A DNA stretch of 55,580 nt from JAPLMI01 sp043798375 (GCA_043798375.1 JAZDOS010000027.1:1-55580), one strand, 5' to 3'; counted from the first letter of the stretch, positions 30,695 through 38,324 are shown. Made by a program: numbers and translations. Notes: generated from the sequence alone by a model not told the origin.

Positions 30695-32628
30695 GTTCTC
30701 CCCTCCGTGTAGAATATGCCTCTTAGCCTGTCGATCTGGGCCTTGGCCATCAGGTAGTCATAGATCGCCTGCGCGAGATTCTTCTCGACCGTAGACAAAG
30801 ATACTTGAGAGTCGAGGACGTTTAAGTTGTCCACGACGCCGTTATCATATCCGACTTCCGAAATGCGCAGCGCCTCCCCGGCCTCGACGATAGAGTCTTC
30901 CTGCGATTTTATGATAGCGGCCGCCTCTTTCAGGTCGAGGCAGGCCTTCTTCACATCGACCGCCAGCTGTTCCACGTAATCTTCTTTTTCGTATATCGTC
31001 TGGGCATATTTGGCCTTTGCCTCGTCGACCTTCGCCTTCGTGGAAAAACCGTCGAAGATCGCGACGCTTGTCTGTATCCCTATATTCCAGTTGTCGTGCC
31101 TGGGGTTGAACATGTCGGATACGTCATTCGACCTGTAGCTGTAACCGGCGGCCGCGGTCACCTGCGGATACCAGCCGCTCTTGGCGTATTCTATCGCCCA
31201 TTTATTTATGTCTATGCCGAGCAGTTTCAGGACCATCTGCGGGCTTCCCGCGTACGCTTCTTTCAGGTATTCGTCCTCCTTTATGGGTATCGGCGAATAT
31301 CCGAGATGCTCGGTGACTTTTATCTCTTCGCTCAGCTTCAGGAAAAGTAATTTCTTGAGGTCCGCGGTTATGATCTCGACGGCATTGCCGGACCTGACGA
31401 CTTCCGGTTCGATTTTCGAGACCTGGACGCTCGATTGGAGGACGTCGAACTTCGAAGACGTCCCCTGGTCGTATTTATTCTTCACGTTATCGTAATGCGC
31501 CTTTGACTGGAAAAGGAGCTCCTTTGCGATACGCTCGGTCTCGTAAGCCAGGAGGAGCCCGTAATAGAGCCTCTTCGCCTCGAACTCCACGTCGAGTTTC
31601 CTGGCGCGCAGGGTCTCCTGCTGGACTTTGAGGCCGAGCCTCGCCTGCCTGTAGCCGGCGATATCCGCCCCGCCGTTAAATATGTTCTCCACCAATGTCA
31701 CATTAAAGAGGTTATCATTTTTGTATCCGGAATATATGCGGGTGTCTTTTCTGCGGCCGGGCAGCGATTCCGAATAAAAGACGCTGTCGTTAAGGGTATA
31801 GTCGAATCCGACGCCGATTACGGGCAAAAATTTGCTCCGGGCGTCGAGAATGTCGGCCTTGGCGTACTCGACCTGTTCTTCCTGAATCTGGATCGTCTTG
31901 TTGTTCAGGAAGGCGATATTGATGGCGTCTTTCAGGGAAAGGGATCTGACATTCTGGAGCTGGACTTCTTCGCAAAAAAGGCATGTCGCGGGGATCGCCA
32001 GCGCCAGAACCAGAATCAGTAAAATGTCTTTCAGTTTTTTATTTACATAAACGCGCGCCTTCGGGCTGGGAATCTTACCGGCCCACTCCCTTACCTTTTT
32101 AAAACTGAACGAGGCGGGGAAATGCAGCTCGGGAAAACGGCCGAAACGCTTCTTTTTATAGGCCGAAAGATAGAGGCTGTCTACAAGGGCCTTCTCCGGC
32201 TCGGCGATCAAAAAACTTCCGCTTCCTTTATACCACACGAAACCGGTGAAAAATAAAGGGGTTATGCGGTGCACGTGATAAACGCCGATATTCGTGCGTA
32301 TAACCCTGGCGTGGGCTGTTGAGGCGAGCGTCGTCACCTGCGGGATCTGTTCTATGATACCGTGAAGGTGGAGCGCGCTTATGAACGACACGTAGGCGCG
32401 GTGGTTCGGAAAAAGGTACGGTATCGCGGCGTAGGGGCTCAGCGCTCCGGCGTCTTCCTGTGTCCACACGCCCCTGCAGATCTTAAAAACCACTCCTTCT
32501 TTTGACAGGTTGTCGAGAGACTGGGCCGCGGCCGAAAGCGATTTCCCCGACGCCAGAGCCAGCTCGCGCGTGGTAAATATCTGCTTGGCGAGCTTTCTTA
32601 TGGCGGAAATGGCCGATATCTTACGCAT
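30691..32628 (-). CDS. AbiEi-type antitoxin fused in frame to a TolC-family outer-membrane channel
   Basis: A 645-residue fusion. Residues 1-about 197 are an AbiEi-type antitoxin: a winged helix (IFTTRELALASGKSLSAAAQ, then GVVFKICRGVWT) and the effector-side LHGIIEQIPQVTTLAS and FLIAEPEKALVDSLYL segments. Residues about 198-645 are a TolC-type efflux protein: what should be its signal peptide (KKLKDILLILVLALAIPATC) follows with no start codon, then two TolC repeats (RSLSLKDAINIAFLNNKTIQ; WYPQVTAAAGY; FDGFSTKAKVDEAKA; NGVVDNLNVLDSQVSLS). There is no stop and no ATG, GTG or TTG at the junction (about 32046). The frame is open to 32829, but that part overlaps AbiEii and is not protein-like. Start 32628 overlaps the toxin stop by 8 bases. 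Confidence 0.8.
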   Translation of the reverse strand: MRKISAISAIRKLAKQIFTTRELALASGKSLSAAAQSLDNLSKEGVVFKICRGVWTQEDAGALSPYAAIPYLFPNHRAYVSFISALHLHGIIEQIPQVTTLASTAHARVIRTNIGVYHVHRITPLFFTGFVWYKGSGSFLIAEPEKALVDSLYLSAYKKKRFGRFPELHFPASFSFKKVREWAGKIPSPKARVYVNKKLKDILLILVLALAIPATCLFCEEVQLQNVRSLSLKDAINIAFLNNKTIQIQEEQVEYAKADILDARSKFLPVIGVGFDYTLNDSVFYSESLPGRRKDTRIYSGYKNDNLFNVTLVENIFNGGADIAGYRQARLGLKVQQETLRARKLDVEFEAKRLYYGLLLAYETERIAKELLFQSKAHYDNVKNKYDQGTSSKFDVLQSSVQVSKIEPEVVRSGNAVEIITADLKKLLFLKLSEEIKVTEHLGYSPIPIKEDEYLKEAYAGSPQMVLKLLGIDINKWAIEYAKSGWYPQVTAAAGYSYRSNDVSDMFNPRHDNWNIGIQTSVAIFDGFSTKAKVDEAKAKYAQTIYEKEDYVEQLAVDVKKACLDLKEAAAIIKSQEDSIVEAGEALRISEVGYDNGVVDNLNVLDSQVSLSTVEKNLAQAIYDYLMAKAQIDRLRGIFYTEGRT

Positions 32629-33403
32629 ATTTTTTTCGCATCTCTTCCATGAAATTGGCCGCCTTAAGCCGCACCTCTTCCCACGACTCCGGCTTGTTAT
32701 ATACCGCCTGGTCCTCTGCGGACAGATACGAGACGACGGTATCCCTGAACTGCTCGAACTCGACTTCGAAAACACGGTCATGTGCCCGAGCAAGCGTAGC
32801 CGGCTCGATGCTGTTGCGGCTTTTATCACCTGCGGAATATTGGGAACTCAGTATATAAAGGTCGAAGATATCCCTTGCCTGGACAGCCTTACGCCCGGCA
32901 AGCGCCCGAAGCTTCTGCGCTATGGCGGAATAACTGTCATAATGCGGCACCAACAGCGGCGCAATCTTGTACGGCCTGAGTATTACGTCGTCTATCGTCC
33001 CCGCAACGACATTTCCCGTAAAGCCCCTGCGGGAAAATTCGATCTTGGTGAAGAGATCCTCGCCTGAAGACGATATAAGATGGATTTTAAAACGCTGGGT
33101 CGTTTCGGTCTGTTTTGCCCTGGCGATATCAGGCGGGATTATATCCGCGATACCGAACGGTTTTAAGGTATCCCTGAACGCGTTATTGTCAAGTATCTTT
33201 ATAACGGCCTCTTTAAGCTTGAAACAGCTGATGAGGCGCGCGTCAAGATCCATGTCTTCGGAGTATCGGAAACTCTTGAAGAAAAACCGTAAGGCCGCGC
33301 CGCCCTTGACGGCGTAATCTTCCGCTTTTACAACCCGCCCGAGCCGCCTCAGGAACTCTATATGAAAAACTTCCCGCATTTGTAAAGAATTGTATCTTTC
33401 CAT
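32621..33403 (-). CDS. AbiEii-family nucleotidyltransferase toxin
   Basis: A 260-residue protein of the AbiEii/AbiGii type IV toxin family. The nucleotidyltransferase core is YAVKGGAALRFFF followed by FRYSEDMDLDAR (G-G-x-x-L-R-F, then S-x-D-x-D-L). Helical segments such as IAQKLRALAGRKAVQARDIF complete the fold. Relatives transfer nucleotides to tRNA 3' ends and block translation; the cognate AbiEi neutralises without direct binding in the type IV model. It is followed by the antitoxin-TolC fusion with an eight-base overlap. A perfect palindrome lies upstream. No ribosome binding site is visible before ATG 33403. Confidence 0.87.
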   Translation of the reverse strand: MERYNSLQMREVFHIEFLRRLGRVVKAEDYAVKGGAALRFFFKSFRYSEDMDLDARLISCFKLKEAVIKILDNNAFRDTLKPFGIADIIPPDIARAKQTETTQRFKIHLISSSGEDLFTKIEFSRRGFTGNVVAGTIDDVILRPYKIAPLLVPHYDSYSAIAQKLRALAGRKAVQARDIFDLYILSSQYSAGDKSRNSIEPATLARAHDRVFEVEFEQFRDTVVSYLSAEDQAVYNKPESWEEVRLKAANFMEEMRKKYA

Positions 33404-33420
33404 AAATGTAATAAGCTGTG

Positions 33421-33442
33421 CAGTTTAGCTATAGCTAAACTG
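33421..33442. promoter_or_regulatory. Perfect 22-bp palindrome ahead of the AbiE/exporter operon
   Basis: CAGTTTAGCTA followed immediately by its reverse complement TAGCTAAACTG, 18 bases before the AbiEii ATG. AbiEi proteins bind inverted repeats to repress their own operon, so this is the likely operator, and it may place the exporter genes under antitoxin control. Confidence 0.65.
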
Positions 33443-33530
33443 CCGTGCTTTTTATATCAGAAAGTATACACTATGCTTCGGTGATTTGCAAATAAATCGA
33501 ATGGGAGAAAAACAGGCGTGTCAGGCCGTG

Positions 33531-34790
33531 TCAGCTTGGCCTGTATGCCCTGCGGTAATTGCGGTGATAGGCGGAAGAACCAAAGTGGCGCCTGTGATGT
33601 GTTGTGCTTTGCCTGTGATGGTCCGCAGGCTGTGCCGGGTTTTTGGAAAATCTCTCCCGGGGCAGTTCCGGGTGTTCCGAAATGGGCAGCGTCGTCTTGA
33701 TCAGTTTTTCGATACTGCGGACATCGAATTCCTGGTCGGGCGTCGCGAAGGATATGGCGCGGCCCTCCTGCCCGGCGCGCCCCGTGCGGCCGATACGATG
33801 CACATAATTCTCGCTGTCTTCGGGCAGGTCATAGTTAATAACAAGCTCTATGCCTGTGACGTCAATGCCTCTTGCGGCGATATCGGTCGCGACAAGCACC
33901 CTGTATTTGCCGGATTTAAAACCTTCGAGCGCTTCCCTGCGCTGGGGCAGAGACCGGTTTGAATGGATTTCCGCGGCGCTGTGCCCGCCCATTCTAAGAA
34001 AACGCGTGATCTTCACCGCGCCGATCTTGGTGCGGGAAAAAAGGAGGACCGACCCCTGATACTGGCGAAGCAGTTTGCCGAGAAGCTGTCTCTTGGCGTC
34101 CTTTTTTACAATGAACAATTCCTGAATGATACGCTCCGCGGTCGTGCCGGATGGCGCGATCTCAATGTGGATGGGCAGCTTCATATACGCGGCCGCTATA
34201 GAGATAATTTCTTTTGGTATGGTTGCCGAGAATAACATACTCTGCCTCTGGCTCGGGATCCGCTTAAGGATCCGTTCGATCTGCGGCAAAAATCCCATGT
34301 CGAGCATGCGGTCTGCCTCGTCCAGGACCAGTATGGTCACGTCGGCCAAAAGCACCGTGCGTTGATCTATATGATCTACGAGCCGGCCGGGTGTCGCGAT
34401 AATAATGCGGGGGTTTTTCCGCAAATTTGAGAGCTGGAGGCCCATGGAAGCGCCGCCTATCAGGACGGCTGTGCGCATGCCGAATAATGGGGCAAGTTTT
34501 TGAAACGTTTCGTCGACCTGCAAAGCCAGTTCTCTGGTAGGGACGAGGATCAGGCACCGTCCCTTGGCTTGAGCCAGGCGCTGGATTATGGGGATGGCGA
34601 AGGCGAGCGTTTTTCCGGTCCCGGTTTGCGCCACTCCGATGACATCCTTACCTTCTATCGCTATAGGTATGGCTTTATGCTGAATCGGCGTGGGAACCGT
34701 AAATTGCATGCGGTCCAGCGCTTCGAGAATCTTAGGCGCAATGCCTAATCCGTAAAAAGAACCGCTTGATTGTTGATATCGCTGGGGCAT
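33531..34790 (-). CDS. DEAD-box ATP-dependent RNA helicase (RhlE-like)
   Basis: A 419-residue DEAD-box helicase. In order: Q motif (FTVPTPIQ), AQTGTGKT, PTRELALQV, GGAS, TPGRL, DEADRMLDMGF, SAT, then in domain 2 LLFSRTKIGAVKI, VATDIAARGIDV and HRIGRTGRAG. A short His/Arg-rich tail may bind RNA; it is closest to RhlE-type helicases in layout. ATG 34790 is chosen because the family begins shortly before the Q motif and the frame upstream overlaps a 52-residue gene in another frame. TATAAT sits six bases before the ATG, so the mRNA may be leaderless. Confidence 0.93.
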   Translation of the reverse strand: MPQRYQQSSGSFYGLGIAPKILEALDRMQFTVPTPIQHKAIPIAIEGKDVIGVAQTGTGKTLAFAIPIIQRLAQAKGRCLILVPTRELALQVDETFQKLAPLFGMRTAVLIGGASMGLQLSNLRKNPRIIIATPGRLVDHIDQRTVLLADVTILVLDEADRMLDMGFLPQIERILKRIPSQRQSMLFSATIPKEIISIAAAYMKLPIHIEIAPSGTTAERIIQELFIVKKDAKRQLLGKLLRQYQGSVLLFSRTKIGAVKITRFLRMGGHSAAEIHSNRSLPQRREALEGFKSGKYRVLVATDIAARGIDVTGIELVINYDLPEDSENYVHRIGRTGRAGQEGRAISFATPDQEFDVRSIEKLIKTTLPISEHPELPRERFSKNPAQPADHHRQSTTHHRRHFGSSAYHRNYRRAYRPS

Positions 34791-34810
34791 GATTAGATTA
34801 TATTTATGGC

Positions 34811-34969
34811 CTACCGCTTTATGAGCGCCATAGAAGGCGTTTGCTGCATCATGGTAAGCTGCTGATGAACGTGGCAATGGTTCTCGGTATTATAGACGCT
34901 TAAAATATGTTTGCAGCCTGTAGTCCTGCAGATCCTGTGTTTTTTATTCATTCTTATTTTTTTAGCCAT
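34811..34969 (-). CDS. Small basic Cys/His protein (52 residues)
   Basis: A 52-residue protein, MAKKIRMNKKHRICRTTGCK, then HILSVYNTENHCHVHQ and a short tail. Cys14, Cys19, Cys32 and nearby His residues (H20, H31, H33, H35) could form one zinc knuckle; the N-terminus is basic enough to touch nucleic acid. It ends 20 bases before the helicase start and is transcribed the same way from a good promoter. Co-location with a DEAD-box helicase hints at an RNA-linked role. I do not know a named family. Confidence 0.6.
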   Translation of the reverse strand: MAKKIRMNKKHRICRTTGCKHILSVYNTENHCHVHQQLTMMQQTPSMALIKR

Positions 34970-34985
34970 TCGGCACCTGTGCCTT

Positions 34986-35015
34986 ATTATACCCCGCGGC
35001 GGGCCTGTTTGTCCA
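34986..35015 (-). promoter_or_regulatory. Promoter of the 52-residue zinc-knuckle gene
   Basis: On the minus strand TGGACA (35010-35015) and TATAAT (34986-34991) are 18 bases apart; the predicted start lies about ten bases ahead of the gene's ATG at 34969. Confidence 0.6.
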
Positions 35016-35056
35016 TCATTATTTAAAAACCTATGGCTTAATTTCCGATTATCTGG

Positions 35057-35062
35057 TATACT
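35057..35062 (+). promoter_or_regulatory. Extended -10 promoter of the two small plus-strand genes
   Basis: TGGTATACT on the plus strand gives an extended -10 (TG-N-TATACT), with no good -35 box. It lies about 37 bases ahead of the TTG start of the basic protein and diverges from the minus-strand promoter at 34986. Confidence 0.5.
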
Positions 35063-35098
35063 ATTCGGTAGAAACGGATAACGAAAAAGGGGGGTATA

Positions 35099-35245
35099 TT
35101 GGCACGAGATAACTACTCATATCAAAAATACAGAAGAGAGCAGGCAAAGAAAAAAAAGAAAGAAGAAAAAATGCAGCGCAAGCTGGAAAAAAAGAAACTG
35201 CAGTCCGGGGAGGGCCCGGAACAGGTTCCCGGCGAGGCTGCATAA
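35099..35245 (+). CDS. Small lysine-rich coiled-coil protein (48 residues)
   Basis: A 48-residue protein starting at TTG 35099 with GGGGGG five bases upstream: (M)ARDNYSYQKYRREQAKKK, a run of Lys/Glu forming one long charged helix, then a short Gly/Pro tail. The frame has no ATG before codon 25. Proteins beginning ARDNYxYQKxxxE with this Lys-rich helix are found in several delta-proteobacterial-type and uncultured genomes. Function unknown; binding to nucleic acid or ribosome is possible. It is followed 13 bases later by the CxxC protein gene. Confidence 0.65.
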   Translation: MARDNYSYQKYRREQAKKKKKEEKMQRKLEKKKLQSGEGPEQVPGEAA

Positions 35246-35258
35246 AAAGGGAGGTAAC

Positions 35259-35423
35259 ATGGCGTATCAAGGTGGCAGCGGATTCGGCGGAGGGCCGAGG
35301 GAAATGCATAAAGCGATCTGCGCGGAATGCAAGAAAGAATGCGAAGTCCCTTTCAAGCCAAGAGAAGACCGTCCGGTATATTGCAAGGATTGTTTCTCAA
35401 AGCGTAAGGATAGCGGCCGTTAG
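35259..35423 (+). CDS. CxxC-x17-CxxC domain zinc-ribbon protein
   Basis: A 54-residue protein with a Gly-rich start (GGSGFGGGPREM) and the zinc ribbon ICAECKKECEVPFKPREDRP followed by VYCKDCF. The two CxxC pairs are 17 residues apart, the defining spacing of the CxxC-x17-CxxC domain. These proteins occur in many candidate phyla, and some are fused to cold-shock or RNA-binding regions. GGGAGG precedes the ATG. It is in an operon with the lysine-rich protein. Confidence 0.85.
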   Translation: MAYQGGSGFGGGPREMHKAICAECKKECEVPFKPREDRPVYCKDCFSKRKDSGR

Positions 35424-35448
35424 AATAAGTAAATAATTAAAAACAATT

Positions 35449-35507
35449 AAAAGGGTCACACCCATTTATCTATTGTTAGACGACAGATAAATGGGCGTGA
35501 CCCTTTT
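35449..35507. terminator. Bidirectional terminator between convergent genes
   Basis: A long inverted repeat: AAAAGGGTCAC then CCCATTTATCT on the left is mirrored by AGATAAATGGG then CGTGACCCTTTT on the right (one-base offset), with a 13-base loop. It separates the plus-strand zinc-ribbon gene from the minus-strand ArsG-like gene, whose stop codon overlaps the right end. Confidence 0.85.
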
Positions 35508-36189
35508 AATCCAAAAAGTGAATGCTTATAATATAAACAAAAATATAATATACTCCCACCGCTATAAAAATAGCTCCTGTGATTTTTCTCGCATATACTT
35601 CAAGCTTGACCGCTTTGTGAAACCAGCGGCTTAAAGAAACGATTCCCAGCGCAATGCCGAAAGCAAAAATAAATACGGGAAGGCCTGTCCCGATCCCATA
35701 TATAAAAGGCAGGCTTACCCCTATTTTGCTGCCTACTGCAAGGGGTATGAGGCTTCCAAAAAATAATGCGGCTGATATGGGGCAAAAAGATAACGCAAAT
35801 ATAAAACCTAAAATACACGCGCCAGGCATACCTGACCCTGCAAGCTTATTTTGATGCTTTTCCGAGATGACCAGACCCGGAATATTAAACTTCAATATAT
35901 CCAGCAAAAAAAGGCCTGTAATAATCATGACCGGGCCTAACGCCTTGTTCATATATTTCTGCAGAAAATTTGCCGCCAACGGCACGCTCAATACGGATTT
36001 TACAATAAGAAAACCAAGTATAGCATATGCCAGCATCCTGCCTATGGTATATGAAATTCCCAATAAGAACACTGTTTTGGGGTGAGCTATCTTTTTGGAT
36101 AAAAATGAAACCGCCGCAATATTTGTTGCGAGTGGGCATGGGCTTATTGAAGTAAGTATGCCAAGCCATAGAGCCGTTAGAATAATCAT
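35506..36189 (-). CDS. ArsG-like / CcdA-type permease
   Basis: A 227-residue membrane protein with six helices in the DsbD/CcdA-type fold. LTSISPCPLATNIAAVSF and FALSFCPISAALFF are the two internal repeats, each with a Cys followed by Pro (S-P-C-P and F-C-P-I). With the neighbouring ArsF-like and thioredoxin genes it matches the family annotated as ArsG (aromatic aminobenzylarsenical efflux permease), but it could as well move reducing equivalents across the membrane like CcdA. It begins three bases after the ArsF-like stop and is the last gene of the cluster. Confidence 0.75.
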   Translation of the reverse strand: MIILTALWLGILTSISPCPLATNIAAVSFLSKKIAHPKTVFLLGISYTIGRMLAYAILGFLIVKSVLSVPLAANFLQKYMNKALGPVMIITGLFLLDILKFNIPGLVISEKHQNKLAGSGMPGACILGFIFALSFCPISAALFFGSLIPLAVGSKIGVSLPFIYGIGTGLPVFIFAFGIALGIVSLSRWFHKAVKLEVYARKITGAIFIAVGVYYIFVYIISIHFLD

Positions 36190-36192
36190 CTA

Positions 36193-36633
36193 TTAAAGTT
36201 CCTTAATATATTTTTCTATTTCGCTTTTAATGTATTGCTGAAAAGCCTCTTTGTTTCTTAGATATTCCCACACTTTCGTAAGATTATCAAACTTGATCTC
36301 TTTTCCATTTTTTACGAGAGAAAGCGCAACGGATTTTGTGTATAACTGATAATCATTCGTAAAATGCTCGTTGCCTTTTGTCTCCACATTAATTATGCTG
36401 AAGACAACTTTTCCTGCGTCTAATTCTTTTTGGAAATATTTCTCAACCGCTTCTTTCGTATACCGCTCGATCGTTTTACAATTAACGCAGCGGAAATCGC
36501 CGTGAAGGTAATAGACCGTTACGCGATTTATGGGTGCACTTTTGATATTTTCGGCATATCCGGCGCGGACGCAAAAATTGCCTGCGCATAGAACGGCTAT
36601 TGCTATCGCGCATAATAAGCGTCTTATATGCAT
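36193..36633 (-). CDS. ArsF-like exported protein
   Basis: A 146-residue exported protein with signal MHIRRLLCAIAIAVLCAGNF. The mature part has a thioredoxin-like strand and Cys pair, VYYLHGDFRCVNCKTIERYT (C-V-N-C), then INVETKGNEHFTNDYQLYTK, VALSLVKNGKEIKFDNLTKV and WEYLRNKEAFQQYIKSEIEK. This is the pattern of proteins annotated as nitrophenyl-compound nitroreductase subunit ArsF, although nothing here looks like a flavin nitroreductase. ATG 36633 shares its A with the thioredoxin gene stop (TAATG) and has AGGAG ahead, so the longer frame from 36654 is rejected. Confidence 0.75.
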   Translation of the reverse strand: MHIRRLLCAIAIAVLCAGNFCVRAGYAENIKSAPINRVTVYYLHGDFRCVNCKTIERYTKEAVEKYFQKELDAGKVVFSIINVETKGNEHFTNDYQLYTKSVALSLVKNGKEIKFDNLTKVWEYLRNKEAFQQYIKSEIEKYIKEL

Positions 36634-36872
36634 TATTTCTCCTCGGTAATCCATTTCTTTATTTCTTCCGGTTTGGGAATGCGGCCTGTGCTTTTTATCT
36701 TGCCGTTAATGCGTAAACCTGGAGTGTGCATAATACCCGCATCCACTATCTTTGTTATATCGCTTACCTTCTCCACATCCGCGGTAATATTGAGCTCCGA
36801 AATCGAATCTTTTACGCGCTTTTCAAGTTGACGGCATCTTGGGCAGCCCGGCCCGAATATCTCTATTTTCAC
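36633..36872 (-). CDS. Small thioredoxin-family protein (redox-active disulfide type)
   Basis: A 79-residue thioredoxin-like protein starting at GTG 36872, with GGGAGGAG just upstream. (M)KIEIFGPGCPRCRQLEKRVK carries the C-P-R-C active site, and IMHTPGLRINGKIKSTGRIP carries the cis-Pro loop. It is the small redox-active-disulfide protein 2 type, common beside DUF318 permeases. The frame runs up to 36905, which would overlap the permease; the Shine-Dalgarno settles on the GTG. Probable role: passing electrons or handling a thiophilic metal(loid) for the permeases. Confidence 0.85.
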   Translation of the reverse strand: MKIEIFGPGCPRCRQLEKRVKDSISELNITADVEKVSDITKIVDAGIMHTPGLRINGKIKSTGRIPKPEEIKKWITEEK

Positions 36873-36888
36873 GATCTCCTCCCGCTGA

Positions 36889-37944
36889 TTAAAATTTCGG
36901 CACAAAAAACCAGAATATAAGTCCTGCGGCAGTTCCGCATATCCACATCAATACCGCATATACCGCCGGTACCTTTGGCTTAACTATCCTGCATACTCCC
37001 AGTATCGAAGGCAAGCTCAGCGCCGGACCTGTTAAGAGGAAGGCCATCGCGGCCCCTGTGCCCATGCCTGATTCCAATAATCCCCTGACAAGCGGCACCT
37101 CAACCAGTGTGGGCGTATACATAAATACCCCAACAGCTGAAGATAGCATGATCGGCAGGACGCCATTGCCCAGGTATTTGATTATAACGGAAGGCGGTAA
37201 AAAGGCTTTCACGAGGCCTGCGCAGATAACGCCCAGAAATATCAAGGGGAGCACCATTTTTACAAATTCCCAGGAATAAAGGGCCATATTAATCAACCTC
37301 TTGCCGAAATCCTGGCGCTCCTGAGGCATTCCACTGGTTTCCGTGTCTATACGCACAGGCCCGGGCTCCGGGAGTTTATTTTTGAAAATTTTATCTGTAG
37401 CATATCCGGCCAGAATCCCCGCCGTTATGGCGACTATAATCCTTGTTATGGCAAATTTCCAACCCAGGAGCCCTAACGTAAGCAGGATCGCCGCCGGATT
37501 AAACGCAGGCGCAGTCAGAAGAAAGGTAATCGCGGGACCGAGACCGGCGCCTCTTTTGTATAGCCCTCCAAAAATAGGTATTATACTGCATGAACACATG
37601 GAAAGAAGCGGCCCTCCCGCTCCGGCTACGGCATATGGCGCAAAACCCCTGCCCGACCCCATAAGCTTAATGACTTTATCTCTCGGCGCGAATTCCTGGA
37701 GCGCGCCGGCGGCTATAAATGCTAAAAGAAGGCACAACCACGAATGTCTTACATAGTCAACGATAGTAACAACTATGTACATATGCACCGGTATCTTATT
37801 TTCCTCTAAAAGCTTTGCGGTAATAACTTTATTCTCGGCCATTGTAACCTTAACGCCTGTCAATGCCCCGCTCCACTCATAAATGAGTATCGCGGCAAAG
37901 ATAAGCGCCGGAACCCCTATAGCAAATATTGTCCTCTTATCCAT
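36889..37944 (-). CDS. DUF318 (UPF0718) permease, ArsP-like
   Basis: A 351-residue permease with about eight to ten helices in two similar halves. The conserved segment GPLLSMCSCSIIPIFGGLYK contains the C-S-C pair in the membrane, and FLLTAPAFNPAAILLTLGL plus FLLTGPALSLPSILGVCRI are the repeat halves. Members include ArsP, which exports trivalent organoarsenicals; others export Cu/Zn or act on unknown thiol substrates. It lies one base after the DUF134 regulator gene and 16 bases ahead of the thioredoxin gene. Confidence 0.85.
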   Translation of the reverse strand: MDKRTIFAIGVPALIFAAILIYEWSGALTGVKVTMAENKVITAKLLEENKIPVHMYIVVTIVDYVRHSWLCLLLAFIAAGALQEFAPRDKVIKLMGSGRGFAPYAVAGAGGPLLSMCSCSIIPIFGGLYKRGAGLGPAITFLLTAPAFNPAAILLTLGLLGWKFAITRIIVAITAGILAGYATDKIFKNKLPEPGPVRIDTETSGMPQERQDFGKRLINMALYSWEFVKMVLPLIFLGVICAGLVKAFLPPSVIIKYLGNGVLPIMLSSAVGVFMYTPTLVEVPLVRGLLESGMGTGAAMAFLLTGPALSLPSILGVCRIVKPKVPAVYAVLMWICGTAAGLIFWFFVPKF

Positions 37945-37945
37945 A

Positions 37946-38248
37946 CTACCTTCCTTTTTTCACTATCTTGCAGCAACCGCCTTCGATCCTGATGGCTTTG
38001 ATATTGACCAATCCGTCGGCTATCTTGTTTCGAGCCGAAGACACTATTCTTGAAAATGTAGGCCTTGATATTTTAAGACGTTTAGCCGCGTCAGCCTGCT
38101 TTAAACCGTCCAGATCGGCTAATCTGACAGCCTCGAATTCATCCAGGGTTAAGCATACGAACTTAACCTTATTCAAAGGTTTGCAAACAGGCTTAAAACA
38201 CCTTTCGCCCGGAAGGCGCTTGATCCATCTTGTTTTCCTGGGCCTCAT
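37946..38248 (-). CDS. DUF134 helix-turn-helix regulator
   Basis: A 100-residue DNA-binding protein of the DUF134 family. The N-terminus (MRPRKTRWIKRLPGERCFKP) and F-V-C-L-T-L-D-E-F-E-A-V-R-L-A-D lead into a sigma-70 region-4-like HTH (QADAAKRLKISRPTFSRIVS). Cys17, Cys22, Cys32 and the C-terminal GGCCKI motif could bind a metal or metalloid and so sense the cluster's substrate. It is the first gene of the five-gene set and lies next to a perfect palindrome covering the predicted start site, consistent with autoregulation. Confidence 0.85.
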   Translation of the reverse strand: MRPRKTRWIKRLPGERCFKPVCKPLNKVKFVCLTLDEFEAVRLADLDGLKQADAAKRLKISRPTFSRIVSSARNKIADGLVNIKAIRIEGGCCKIVKKGR

Positions 38249-38259
38249 TTAACCGTCCA

Positions 38260-38311
38260 TTATGAACATATGTTCATAACTAAAGTATACCATTTCCCGC
38301 TAAATACGCAA
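38260..38311 (-). promoter_or_regulatory. Promoter and palindromic operator of the DUF134/permease cluster
   Basis: On the minus strand TTGCGT (38306-38311) and TATACT (38284-38289) are 16 bases apart. TTATGAACATATGTTCATAA (38260-38279) is a perfect 20-bp palindrome over the expected transcription start, the best candidate site for DUF134 binding. Confidence 0.65.
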
Positions 38312-38324
38312 GATTTTTTAAAAT

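Noticed and set aside
32629..32829. N-terminal extension of the AbiEi-TolC frame by 67 codons
   Set aside because: It lies inside the AbiEii gene in another frame, is Ser/Arg-rich without structure, and AbiEi proteins begin at the winged helix.
35061..35309. Minus-strand frame of 82 codons opposite the small basic protein
   Set aside because: Low-complexity Phe/Leu-rich shadow of the Lys-rich and zinc-ribbon genes on the plus strand, which have good ribosome binding sites.
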